A stretch of 64,000 bases of DNA from Chryseosolibacter sp964551035. Its GTDB lineage: Bacteria; Bacteroidota; Bacteroidia; Cytophagales; Cyclobacteriaceae. The translations under genes were made by a program, and so were the position numbers. Every line of letters starts with the position of its first letter. The first letter of the stretch is position 1. Below, one piece after another: positions 27,866 through 36,427 of the stretch. The stretch spans positions 25,115 to 89,114 of the forward strand of contig CAZKBK010000019.1 of the NCBI GenBank assembly GCA_964551035.1, written 5' to 3'. The notes under the pieces were generated by a model. It saw nothing but the letters and a program-made list of their open reading frames with translations, was not told the origin of the DNA and made no database searches.

Positions 27866-27988
27866 GCGCATCGGCCGCAGGGCCTTTGCAAGGTCAGGCA
27901 GTCCTGTCCCCTCTCAATCTCGCATGGGATAAGCGACGACAATAACTGATCCGGAGGGCAATAAACAATACAAGGTATTGCAAATCCT

Positions 27989-29905
27989 TTACCGGACACC
28001 GGCCCTGTCGAGTTCCAGTTCGGGGCCGGCGTCGATGTGCGCGTTCCCTGACGGGATCCAGATGTTGAATGTGGTCCCCTTTCCCTCTTCGCTGTCCACC
28101 TCGATGAGACCCTTGTTTTTTTCCAGGAGCTGCTGGCAAATAATCAATCCCAACCCCGTGCCCTTCTCTTTTGCTGTTCCCGACCGTTGCGTTGCCTTCT
28201 CAAACCTGAACAGGTTCTCTTTTATGTCTGAGGGCATTCCGACGCCGGTATCCCTGATCCGGATTCCGAGCCGGTCGGACCGTTCTATGGTGTCGATGAA
28301 GATTGAACCCGATGAGGGTGTAAACTTGATCGCATTGCCCACAATATTCCGCACCACGGTTTGCAGGTGATACCGGTCGGCAAATCCCCAGAATCCCCGC
28401 CGTGTAAATACACACTTAAGTTCTTTATCCTCAATGCCGGGTTTCCAGAAGGCAATTGTCTTCGCGATCACGCCGTCAACATCGATCGGTTCGGGATTCG
28501 TCTTCAGCCCCTCCATTTGATTATGGGCCCACTGCAGGAGGGATTCGAGCGTCCCGGACACGGACCAGAAATTTTGTTCAAGGTGTTCGAGGAGTTCCTC
28601 CCGCTCAGTCTCGTCCAGCGCGCCGCTTCGTGCCAGCGTGAGCAGGCCGTGAAGGTTTGCAAAGGGCGTACGCAAATCGTGGCTGATAATGGAAAACAAC
28701 TGGTTCTTTGCCTGATTGAGTTCTTTCAGGTCCTTGTTTTGCTGCGCTATCGTTTTATTGGTGGCCAGGAGTTGTTCATTCATTTTTATTTTCTCCCGGT
28801 GTCTCGCAAACAAAACAAGCAGTACCGCCAGCAGGGAAACTGAAATCACGATGACCATGATCATCTGAAAATTTCGTTGTTCAAGCTTGGCCAGTTGCAA
28901 GGCGTTTTCCTTCTCCAGGTTCGCTTTCATCAATTCATTTTCCTTCAAATGAATGTAGTTCAGCTTGTTCTCTTTCTCCTCATTGAACACCGTATCCTTA
29001 TACGCCTGCATCAGCAAAGCCATCTCATAGGCTTTCGCAGGCGCGCCGTGGTTTGCATAGGCCCGGGCGAGAATTTCCGAGGCATGAATGATATCCCATT
29101 TCGCGTCGACTTCGAAGGCGAGGTTGAGGCCTTTGGTTCCGGCGGCGATGGCCTTTTCGTGCCGCCCTTGCGCGTCATATACCTCGGCAAGACCGGCAAG
29201 CGCGAAAGCCCGCTCCCAGTTGTTTTGTCCCACGGGGTGTGCAAGCGCTGAATCGTAAAGCGTTTCGGCGAGTGCATAATGGCCCTGATGAAAACGAATT
29301 TTCGCAAGGCGGTTAAACGCCATGACCACAATCTGGTGGGACGAACTCGCCCTGCCCTGCTGTTGGCTAAGACTCACGTAGTAGAAGGCACTGTCGTACA
29401 TTCCCAATTCGTCGAAGGCCAGCCCGATGTTGAAATTGTTTCTGCACTGGCTGCCGAGGTCACCGGCAAGCCGGCCATGGTGAACACCTTTGCGGTGCCA
29501 GCCGATCGCATCCCCATGCCGCATTTGGGTTTGATAGATTAGCCCGACATGATTGTAGCCACTCGCCAGTCCCGCATGGTCACCGGACTGGCTGTAGAAA
29601 TGGAGCGCCTCCATGAAAAACGGAAGCGCGCGATCGTATTCCCCTTTAACATAATAGGCAACACCTGCCCAGTTTTCGGCCTCCGCCGACCGTGCGGGGG
29701 CCCGCAGGCTGTCCGACTGCTCGACAACGACATGGAGGTAAAGAAGGGCGGAGTCCGGGTTTTGATAAACAAGGGCCTTGCCTTTATCAAGAAGTTCGTC
29801 TAGCCGTACCGTGTCCCGCCCGACATCGGGTCCCAACGCCGTTCCTTCCTGTGCCTGGCATAGGGAAGCAAGCGCTAACAAAGTGATCAGGTAAAGGCTA
29901 CGCAT
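27989..29905 (-). CDS. TPR-containing sensor histidine kinase
   Basis: A 638-residue kinase. A signal peptide (ending LASLCQAQ) is followed by about six tetratricopeptide repeats in the periplasm, one membrane helix (MIMVIVISVSLLAVLLVLFA), a coiled-coil linker, and the HisKA domain with the phospho-acceptor in FSIISHDLRTPF. The HATPase domain has the N-box NIVGNAIKF, the G1 box DTGVGM and the G2 box KGTGLGL. It should autophosphorylate in response to something bound by the TPR region. No response regulator is adjacent; the receivers at 1493, 20408 or 60175 could be partners but nothing shows this. The ATG at 29905 begins the signal peptide. Confidence 0.92.
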   Translation of the reverse strand: MRSLYLITLLALASLCQAQEGTALGPDVGRDTVRLDELLDKGKALVYQNPDSALLYLHVVVEQSDSLRAPARSAEAENWAGVAYYVKGEYDRALPFFMEALHFYSQSGDHAGLASGYNHVGLIYQTQMRHGDAIGWHRKGVHHGRLAGDLGSQCRNNFNIGLAFDELGMYDSAFYYVSLSQQQGRASSSHQIVVMAFNRLAKIRFHQGHYALAETLYDSALAHPVGQNNWERAFALAGLAEVYDAQGRHEKAIAAGTKGLNLAFEVDAKWDIIHASEILARAYANHGAPAKAYEMALLMQAYKDTVFNEEKENKLNYIHLKENELMKANLEKENALQLAKLEQRNFQMIMVIVISVSLLAVLLVLFARHREKIKMNEQLLATNKTIAQQNKDLKELNQAKNQLFSIISHDLRTPFANLHGLLTLARSGALDETEREELLEHLEQNFWSVSGTLESLLQWAHNQMEGLKTNPEPIDVDGVIAKTIAFWKPGIEDKELKCVFTRRGFWGFADRYHLQTVVRNIVGNAIKFTPSSGSIFIDTIERSDRLGIRIRDTGVGMPSDIKENLFRFEKATQRSGTAKEKGTGLGLIICQQLLEKNKGLIEVDSEEGKGTTFNIWIPSGNAHIDAGPELELDRAGVR

Positions 29906-30134
29906 ATAGTTCTCATCGTGATCGACCCGCTGTAGGATCACGCGACGTCCTTAATCAAATGAACAACAAAATTACCGAAATAGCAGGTTATGACTGCGTC
30001 TCACCGAGAGAAAATCGACAGGCTACCGGGCGATCTGCCATGAGCGCCGTTCTGCGGGACTGCGTCGCGATTTGATGACAGACTCCCGCGCCGCATTTCA
30101 TAAAAGATGTTGCGCCAACAGGCTCCCGACGGCG

Positions 30135-31523
30135 TCACTTGTCGCTAAAGTACCTGCCCGCCCACGCGATAAAGTACGGCCAGTTTGGCGCAGGCGTGTG
30201 GCCTTCGCTATGGCGGCGAAAAGCGATGTCGCCGTTCAGCAAGCCCATATTCAGTGGCGGATATTCGATCGACGAAACGCCGTTGGCGCCGAGCAGTTTG
30301 TACACCGGGCTGGCATGTACGGCGGCGAGGAAACTCCCACGCGGATCCACCCACTCGTCGCCGTGGTCACCGGCGCCGATGAAGACGGGTCGTGGCGCAC
30401 ATAACGCGATGAGTTCATGGGCGTCGACCGGCAGCTCATCGCATGTCAACGGGCCGGCGTATTTGAGAAAATTTCCCGCCATCCAATGGTACTCTGAAAC
30501 GTGGGCTACATTCTCGACGAGCTCGCCAAAATTTCTTCGGTGAAGTTTTGCGCCGCCCTCGCCCGACGAACTGATATAACCCATGGCGAACCTTTCGTCA
30601 TACGCCATCGTGACGAGCGCCGCCTTGCCGTAGCGTGAATGGCCCGTGATGCCCACGCGGTGCTCATCCACCCAGCGCTCCTTTTCAAAAAAATCCATCG
30701 CGCGGCTCGCGCCCCATGCCCACGCCCGGAGGGCACCCCAGCCGTCGGGCTTGCGTGACCGTCCCTTGTTCACCAAGCCGATGATCCCGCTTTTCAGACC
30801 CGCGCCGTTATCCGCCTGGATCGTATTGGGATAGATGACGGCAAACCCCCACGCCTTCTCCAGCAACTGTTGCTGCCAGGACGGGCCCGCTTGCGGCGGA
30901 AACTTGAACCACGGCGGGGGAACAAAGCCAAAAGCAAGTATGAGCGGGACCGGTGCCTCCACCTTCGCGGGGGTACCCACCACCATCCTGATGTTCACGC
31001 TGACTGCTTCGTAGCCGCTGTTGTCGACCACGCCGATGAGTTCCCGAATTCGCGTCGATACACCGAACGTATCTTTCGTGACTTCCCGAATGACTTTCCA
31101 TGCAACGGCAGGCATACGCGCGGGCACGCGTCCGTAGACCTCGCGGTCAAAATCCTCAATGATCTCCGGACGACGCTGCGCAAACCACATCTCTTTGCTG
31201 GCCACCCTTTCTCCATTTCTGAGTACCAGCGGATCGGGTAGCTCCGTAATGGGATTAACTTTCGCCTCGTCGTAGTTCACGGCATTGGGAGCCGAACGGT
31301 CCCGGCCATCCGCACCGGGCCTCAGCGATTCGATGCCGAGTGCCTCCAACATTTCACGATGGTCATCCGCCGATGCTTTCGCGATTTCCTGGCGGTACGC
31401 CTCCCACTGCTCACGCGTCATGGTGCGCAAGTCCTGCGCGAAGGAGGCGTGCGCGAAAAACACAAGTTTGAATACGAGGGACAGGAAAATGGCGCCCGTC
31501 GTCTTCCATTCGTTGGTCATCAT
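30135..31523 (-). CDS. CE15 glucuronoyl esterase
   Basis: A 462-residue secreted alpha/beta hydrolase with a signal peptide (ending FAHASFAQ). The CE15 fingerprint is present: the nucleophile Ser296 in GITGHSRYGKAAL, Glu322 in SSSGEGGAKLHRR, and a late His in RRHSEGHT (438/442). Some annotation pipelines call such proteins acetylxylan esterases. CE15 enzymes cut the ester linking 4-O-methylglucuronate on xylan to lignin alcohols, which fits the GH67, UxuA and GH10 genes of the locus. It is the last gene of the minus-strand run starting with the symporter at 38044; the gap to the GH3 gene is only 11 bp. Confidence 0.9.
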   Translation of the reverse strand: MMTNEWKTTGAIFLSLVFKLVFFAHASFAQDLRTMTREQWEAYRQEIAKASADDHREMLEALGIESLRPGADGRDRSAPNAVNYDEAKVNPITELPDPLVLRNGERVASKEMWFAQRRPEIIEDFDREVYGRVPARMPAVAWKVIREVTKDTFGVSTRIRELIGVVDNSGYEAVSVNIRMVVGTPAKVEAPVPLILAFGFVPPPWFKFPPQAGPSWQQQLLEKAWGFAVIYPNTIQADNGAGLKSGIIGLVNKGRSRKPDGWGALRAWAWGASRAMDFFEKERWVDEHRVGITGHSRYGKAALVTMAYDERFAMGYISSSGEGGAKLHRRNFGELVENVAHVSEYHWMAGNFLKYAGPLTCDELPVDAHELIALCAPRPVFIGAGDHGDEWVDPRGSFLAAVHASPVYKLLGANGVSSIEYPPLNMGLLNGDIAFRRHSEGHTPAPNWPYFIAWAGRYFSDK

Positions 31524-31534
31524 TCGTAGTTCGT

Positions 31535-34189
31535 TTAATGCGTAATTCTCAATTCGATCGTGGCTTCAGCCTGCGGTTGTCCACCGCCAACCGATAGAAC
31601 AAACTTACCGGGCAGGACAACGCGTTCGCTGTTTTCGTCGATCAGGGAGAATGCGTCAGGCGGAAGAACGAATGCAACGGTTTTGGCTTCGCCTTGCTTC
31701 AGATGGATTCGCCTGAACGCCTGCAAGGAACGGATCGGCACCTTTACCGGCGCGTCCACGTGCGATACATACACCTGAACCACCTCCTCTCCATCCATGC
31801 CGCCGGTGTTGGAGACGCGCACAGATATACGTACACTGTCTCCGGCCTTGTGTGTGTCTTCCACACTGAGGTCGCCGTACGCGAAGGTGGTGTAGCTCAG
31901 CCCATAGCCGAACGGGTAGAGCGGTTCACCCGGATAGTAGCGATACGTTTGGGTCGAGACGTTATAATCGTCGAAGTCAGGAAGATCGTCCACGGACCGA
32001 TAGAATGTGACGGGCAGCCGTCCAGCGGGGTTGTAGTCGCCGGTGAGGACGTCGGCGATGGCGTCGCCTGCAGCCTGACCGGGATACCACGCCTCCACGA
32101 TTGCCGGAATGCGCTTATCGGCCCAATTTACGGCCAGCGCGCCTCCGTTGAGTAATACCAGCACGACAGGCTTGCCCAATGCATGGATCTCGCGGATCAG
32201 CTCCTGTTGCGTCCCGGGAAGATCGATCCGGGTCCGGTCGCCTCCGCGAAAGCCCTCGATCCTGATGTCCATCTCCTCTCCTTCCATCCGTGCCGTCAAC
32301 CCCATAAACATGACCACAACGTCGGCGCCGCGCGCAATTTCAACGGCACGCTCCCTGAGGCCCGGTTGCGGCCTTGCCCATACGAGTTGTACCTGCGCAT
32401 CGGCGTAATACTCGACAGCCTCGACGCGGATGCGATACCGCTTGCCCTTCTCCAGCCTGATCGGATCGGACTTTCGCAGGCGCGGGTCGCCGTATTCATC
32501 GAAGGTGTGATAGACCGTCCTGGCGACGAGGCTGTCGTTCAGGTACACCTTCGTGTTGCAGGTGGTGATTACGCCAAGCTGGTATGCAGCGGTTTCTTCA
32601 GGAACCAGTTCGCCGCTCCAGCGCACGCTGAAGTCGTCGTCGTGCATGTCGTTTCGCGGGGCTTTGTCGTGCCAGTTCGCGTCGAGCGTCTCATGGGTTT
32701 CCTGGTAAAGCGCCGGAGCCTCGAATCCTTTGCCGTTGAAAAACTCCGCCCGCAGTCCGCTCGTACCGTCGGGCTGCCGCAACACGGCGCCGGGGATCGG
32801 ATAGAACATCGGCATTCCTTCCGCGAGCTCGCAACCCTGGGCATACTGGACGTCGGCATCCGGAAACTTCCGGCGCAGGCCTTCGAGCGGCGTGATGGGG
32901 TCTGCCGGTACGCCGTTGTAGTTGCCCAGCAGCATAAGCCACTGGTCGGCATTCGGACCAATGACGGCAATTTTCCTCAGGTCTTTCGATAGCGGGAGCA
33001 TGGGCTTCCCATCCATGGACTCATTCTTCAACAGCACGATCGATTTTCGCGCGGACTCCAGCGCAAGCGCGCGGTGTTTCTCGCTGTCAACGACGTCGTA
33101 GGGAATACGAGCGTACTTCACTTTCTCCGGCGGGTCGAACATGCCCAACCGGAACCTTGCCATGAACAACCGCTTCACGGCTGCATCGATCTCATCCTCG
33201 GTAATCAACCCCTGGCTGACGGCATCGTTTAAGGAAAGGTATACGTCTCCGCAATTCAGGTCAGTTCCGGCCTTCACCGCCAACGCAGCTGCTTCCGCGG
33301 GGGTGTCGACTATCTTGTGATGCTGGTAGATATCGGCAATCGCGCCGCAGTCGGATACGACGAATCCAGTGAAATCCCAGTCTTCACGGAGCAATTGGTT
33401 CAACAACCGGTCGCTTCCACAACAAGCCTCTCCATTGTAACGGTTATACGCGCACATCAACGCGTAGGCGTTTCCCTGCCGGATGCCCATTTCAAATTGA
33501 GGCAGGTACATGTCGAGCAAGTCGCGCTTGTTGGTTGTGGCGTCGAAGCTGTGGCGTTCAGGTTCGGGGCCGCTGTGTACGGCGAAGTGCTTGACCGTGG
33601 CAATGGTCTTGAAGTATACCGGGTCATCGCCCTGCATGCCGCGGATGAATTGCACCCCCAGGCGGCCGGACAGGTAGGGATCTTCGCCATACGTTTCCTG
33701 CCCGCGTCCCCAGCGGGGATCGCGGAAGATATTGATGTTCGGAGAGAAGAATGTCAGCCCCTGGTAAATGAAATGCTTTTCATTGCGGGCGAAGTCGTGA
33801 TGTTTGGCGCGCGCTTCATCGGATGTGGCGGTAGCCACGCGCAGCATGAGGTCTTCATCCCATGTGGCCGCGAGCCCGATTGCCTGCGGGTATACCGTCG
33901 CGAGTCCCGCGCGTGCCACACCGTGCAGGGCTTCAGACCACCAGTTGTACGGAGGAATTCCGAGGCGTTCAATCGCGGGTGCCGCATGAACCATCTGGCC
34001 GATCTTTTCCTCCAGGGACATGCGGCCCACGAGGTCGTCGACACGGGTATGGAAATCGAGCTCCGGATCTTCAAACGGAAAGCGCGCCGCCTCCCGCTGC
34101 GGAGCGCACGTGGACACAAAGAGTATCAACACGAACGTGGAAGCGGACCTCAGCGCATGACCGTGACGCGAATGGAATCGTGGTGTCAT
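31535..34189 (-). CDS. GH3 beta-xylosidase/glucosidase with PA14 domain, lipoprotein
   Basis: An 884-residue enzyme with a lipobox-like VSTC near residue 28. The N-terminal barrel has the GH3 pattern KHFAVHSGPE and the nucleophile Asp280 in GFVVSDCGA. A PA14 domain (about 477-606) is inserted in the second domain, as in many beta-glucosidases and xylosidases, and a fibronectin-like domain ends the chain. It should remove terminal xylose (or glucose) from oligosaccharides in the periplasm or at the membrane. It lies 13 bp from the next GH3 gene in the same direction. Confidence 0.92.
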   Translation of the reverse strand: MTPRFHSRHGHALRSASTFVLILFVSTCAPQREAARFPFEDPELDFHTRVDDLVGRMSLEEKIGQMVHAAPAIERLGIPPYNWWSEALHGVARAGLATVYPQAIGLAATWDEDLMLRVATATSDEARAKHHDFARNEKHFIYQGLTFFSPNINIFRDPRWGRGQETYGEDPYLSGRLGVQFIRGMQGDDPVYFKTIATVKHFAVHSGPEPERHSFDATTNKRDLLDMYLPQFEMGIRQGNAYALMCAYNRYNGEACCGSDRLLNQLLREDWDFTGFVVSDCGAIADIYQHHKIVDTPAEAAALAVKAGTDLNCGDVYLSLNDAVSQGLITEDEIDAAVKRLFMARFRLGMFDPPEKVKYARIPYDVVDSEKHRALALESARKSIVLLKNESMDGKPMLPLSKDLRKIAVIGPNADQWLMLLGNYNGVPADPITPLEGLRRKFPDADVQYAQGCELAEGMPMFYPIPGAVLRQPDGTSGLRAEFFNGKGFEAPALYQETHETLDANWHDKAPRNDMHDDDFSVRWSGELVPEETAAYQLGVITTCNTKVYLNDSLVARTVYHTFDEYGDPRLRKSDPIRLEKGKRYRIRVEAVEYYADAQVQLVWARPQPGLRERAVEIARGADVVVMFMGLTARMEGEEMDIRIEGFRGGDRTRIDLPGTQQELIREIHALGKPVVLVLLNGGALAVNWADKRIPAIVEAWYPGQAAGDAIADVLTGDYNPAGRLPVTFYRSVDDLPDFDDYNVSTQTYRYYPGEPLYPFGYGLSYTTFAYGDLSVEDTHKAGDSVRISVRVSNTGGMDGEEVVQVYVSHVDAPVKVPIRSLQAFRRIHLKQGEAKTVAFVLPPDAFSLIDENSERVVLPGKFVLSVGGGQPQAEATIELRITH

Positions 34190-34202
34190 GGCAGAACACG
34201 TG

Positions 34203-36386
34203 CTACTTCAACGTAAAGGTACCCACGGCAGGCGCACCACTCCCCAGGGCAACACTCCGTTCGATGGGGACAGCACCACCCACGGAAACGCGGAATTGGC
34301 CTGGCTCGCGCACGGACTCACCCTGTTCGTTGACAATCATCATCATCTCCGGGGTGACGGTAAATTTCACCACCCGGCTTTCACCGGGTTTGATGCGCAC
34401 ACGCTGAACCCCCTTGAGCGAATACAAGGGTACCTGCCCGACTTTCGACGACAGGTCCGTGAGATAAAGCTGGACGACATCTTCCGCTTCCATGCTACCC
34501 TGGTTGGTGACGTTCACCTGTACTTCCACGGGCTGATTTTTTTTCACGGTCGTGGAGGAAAGCGTCAGGTTGTCGTACGTGAATTCGGCATAACTCAGCC
34601 CATAGCCAAAGGGATACATCGGTTCGGCTTCCATGTAGCGATAAGTCCTGCCCTTCATTGAATAGTCTTCATACGGGGGCAACTGGTCCAGGGATTTCGG
34701 AAACGTAAGGGGAAGCCGGCCGGAAGGAGAAACCTTTCCAAACACAACGTCGGCCAGGGCGTTGCCCCCTTCTTCTCCTCCGTACCAAACGAGGAGCACC
34801 GCGTCGGCAAGTTCATGCACTTCCGAAAGGTTCATCGGACTGCCGCCGGTGATGATGGCAACAATCGGTTTATCATTTCCCTCGCGAATCTTTTTAAGAA
34901 AGTCGATCTGCGTCTGCGGGAGGTTATAGTCGAGCCGGTCGCCAAAATGGGCCGACGCAATGGATTCGCCCTCCTCTCCTTCCAGCGCGCCCGTGAGCCC
35001 CATCACGACGAACGTCGCCTCCGCCGCTTTGGCGTCACCAGTGGTCCAGTCAATAGGGTTTACGTTGGGGCGATCGATCATGATACCCGGTTTGTACTGG
35101 AGTTGACTTCCCGGCGCGATGGCGGCGGCGAGGCCTTCCAGGTAAGTGACCATATTCGGATTTACTCCATAGTAATTCCCCATCAGCGCGTACACGCTTT
35201 CCGCGTTGGGCCCGGTGACGAAATATCGTTTGAGGTCATTCTTCATCGGCAGCACACCGTTGTTTTTCAGCATGACGATGGACTTCAGTGCTGCCTCGCG
35301 CGCAAGCTGCCTGTGCTTGTCGCTGTCGATGACGCTGGCGTCAAGGTTGGCCCAAGGGTTCTTGTCTTTGGGGTCGAACATGCCGAGTTTAAACCGGGTT
35401 CGCAACAACACGCTGAGCGCTTCATCGATTTCCTTCTCCGTGATTAATTCCTTCTCGACCGCTTTCACCAGCGCCGGAAATTCATCGCCGCAGTTCAGGT
35501 TCACCCCGCGCTTGACAGCGAGGGCGACGGCCTCCTCCTGTGTGGGAACGGTCTTATGCCCGTTCTCGGAGTAGAGGTCGACCAGCGCCCAGCAGTCACT
35601 CACGATGTGGCCTTTAAAATTCCAGTCGCCCCTGAGTACATCCTGGAGCAGGTAACTGTTCGAGCAGCACGGCTCCCCGTTGGTGCTGTTGTACGCGCAC
35701 ATCACGGCTTCAACGCCGGTATCCACCAGGGCTTTGAAGGCGGGGAGGTACGTTTCGTAAAGGTCCTTGCGGGAGGCGATGGCGTCAAACTCGTGGCGCA
35801 GGCGTTCGGGGCCGCTGTGTACGGCAAAGTGTTTCGCGCACGCCGCCGCCTTGAGGTATTCGGGATGATCGCCCTGAAGGCCGCGGACGAAAGCGGTACC
35901 GAGGCGTGCCGTCAGAAACGGGTCTTCGCCATAGGTTTCCTGGCCGCGGCCCCAACGCGGGTCGCGGAAGATGTTGATGTTCGGGGTCCAGAACGTCAGC
36001 CCGCTGTAGTGCAGGTGATATCCTTTTGCCGTCGACACATTGTAGGTGGCGCGGGCTTCATCAGAAATCGCGGTAGCGATCCGGAAGATGAGGTCATCGT
36101 CGAACGTGGCGCCAAGCCCGATTGCCTGCGGGAACACGGTGGCCACGCCGGAACGCCCCACGCCGTGGAGCGCCTCGTTCCACCAGTTGTAGGCGGGAAT
36201 ATTCAGCCGCGGTATGGCCGGGCTTCGGTGCATCATCTGCAACACCTTCTCCTCGAGGGTCAACTTGCTGACCAGGTCTTTAACCCGCGTCTCAAGGGGT
36301 TGATCCGGATCGAGGTAGATGTCCGTCTGGGCCGCCGAACAAAAGGAAATGAGCAGTAAGAAAAAGCCAAAGCCTCTTTTTGCCAT
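34203..36386 (-). CDS. GH3 beta-xylosidase/glucosidase
   Basis: A 727-residue GH3 enzyme with a signal peptide (ending FCSAAQ). The barrel carries KHFAVHSGPE and the nucleophile Asp264 in HIVSDCWALVD; the alpha/beta sandwich and the C-terminal fibronectin-like domain (VTNQGSMEAEDVVQLY) follow without a PA14 insert. The trp after VSDC and overall match to xylan loci suggest beta-xylosidase activity, but beta-glucosidase cannot be excluded. Having both a PA14 and a plain GH3 side by side suggests different oligosaccharide ranges. Confidence 0.92.
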   Translation of the reverse strand: MAKRGFGFFLLLISFCSAAQTDIYLDPDQPLETRVKDLVSKLTLEEKVLQMMHRSPAIPRLNIPAYNWWNEALHGVGRSGVATVFPQAIGLGATFDDDLIFRIATAISDEARATYNVSTAKGYHLHYSGLTFWTPNINIFRDPRWGRGQETYGEDPFLTARLGTAFVRGLQGDHPEYLKAAACAKHFAVHSGPERLRHEFDAIASRKDLYETYLPAFKALVDTGVEAVMCAYNSTNGEPCCSNSYLLQDVLRGDWNFKGHIVSDCWALVDLYSENGHKTVPTQEEAVALAVKRGVNLNCGDEFPALVKAVEKELITEKEIDEALSVLLRTRFKLGMFDPKDKNPWANLDASVIDSDKHRQLAREAALKSIVMLKNNGVLPMKNDLKRYFVTGPNAESVYALMGNYYGVNPNMVTYLEGLAAAIAPGSQLQYKPGIMIDRPNVNPIDWTTGDAKAAEATFVVMGLTGALEGEEGESIASAHFGDRLDYNLPQTQIDFLKKIREGNDKPIVAIITGGSPMNLSEVHELADAVLLVWYGGEEGGNALADVVFGKVSPSGRLPLTFPKSLDQLPPYEDYSMKGRTYRYMEAEPMYPFGYGLSYAEFTYDNLTLSSTTVKKNQPVEVQVNVTNQGSMEAEDVVQLYLTDLSSKVGQVPLYSLKGVQRVRIKPGESRVVKFTVTPEMMMIVNEQGESVREPGQFRVSVGGAVPIERSVALGSGAPAVGTFTLK

Positions 36387-36427
36387 ACGTGAATTAGTTT
36401 GCAGTCAACGTTTATATACCAGGATGC

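Larger units (their letters stand above)
27331..27870. repeat. Second, decayed copy of the tandem segment
   Basis: This stretch matches 25731-26364 in order: small-protein tail, 74-aa gene on the minus strand (intact), divergent AT-rich gap, HTH gene (broken). It is shorter because the HTH part carries internal deletions. Confidence 0.8.

Noticed and set aside
33317..34216. 299-codon plus-strand frame antisense to GH3
   Set aside because: Shadow of the GH3 gene; no domain, and it crosses conserved GH3 catalytic regions.
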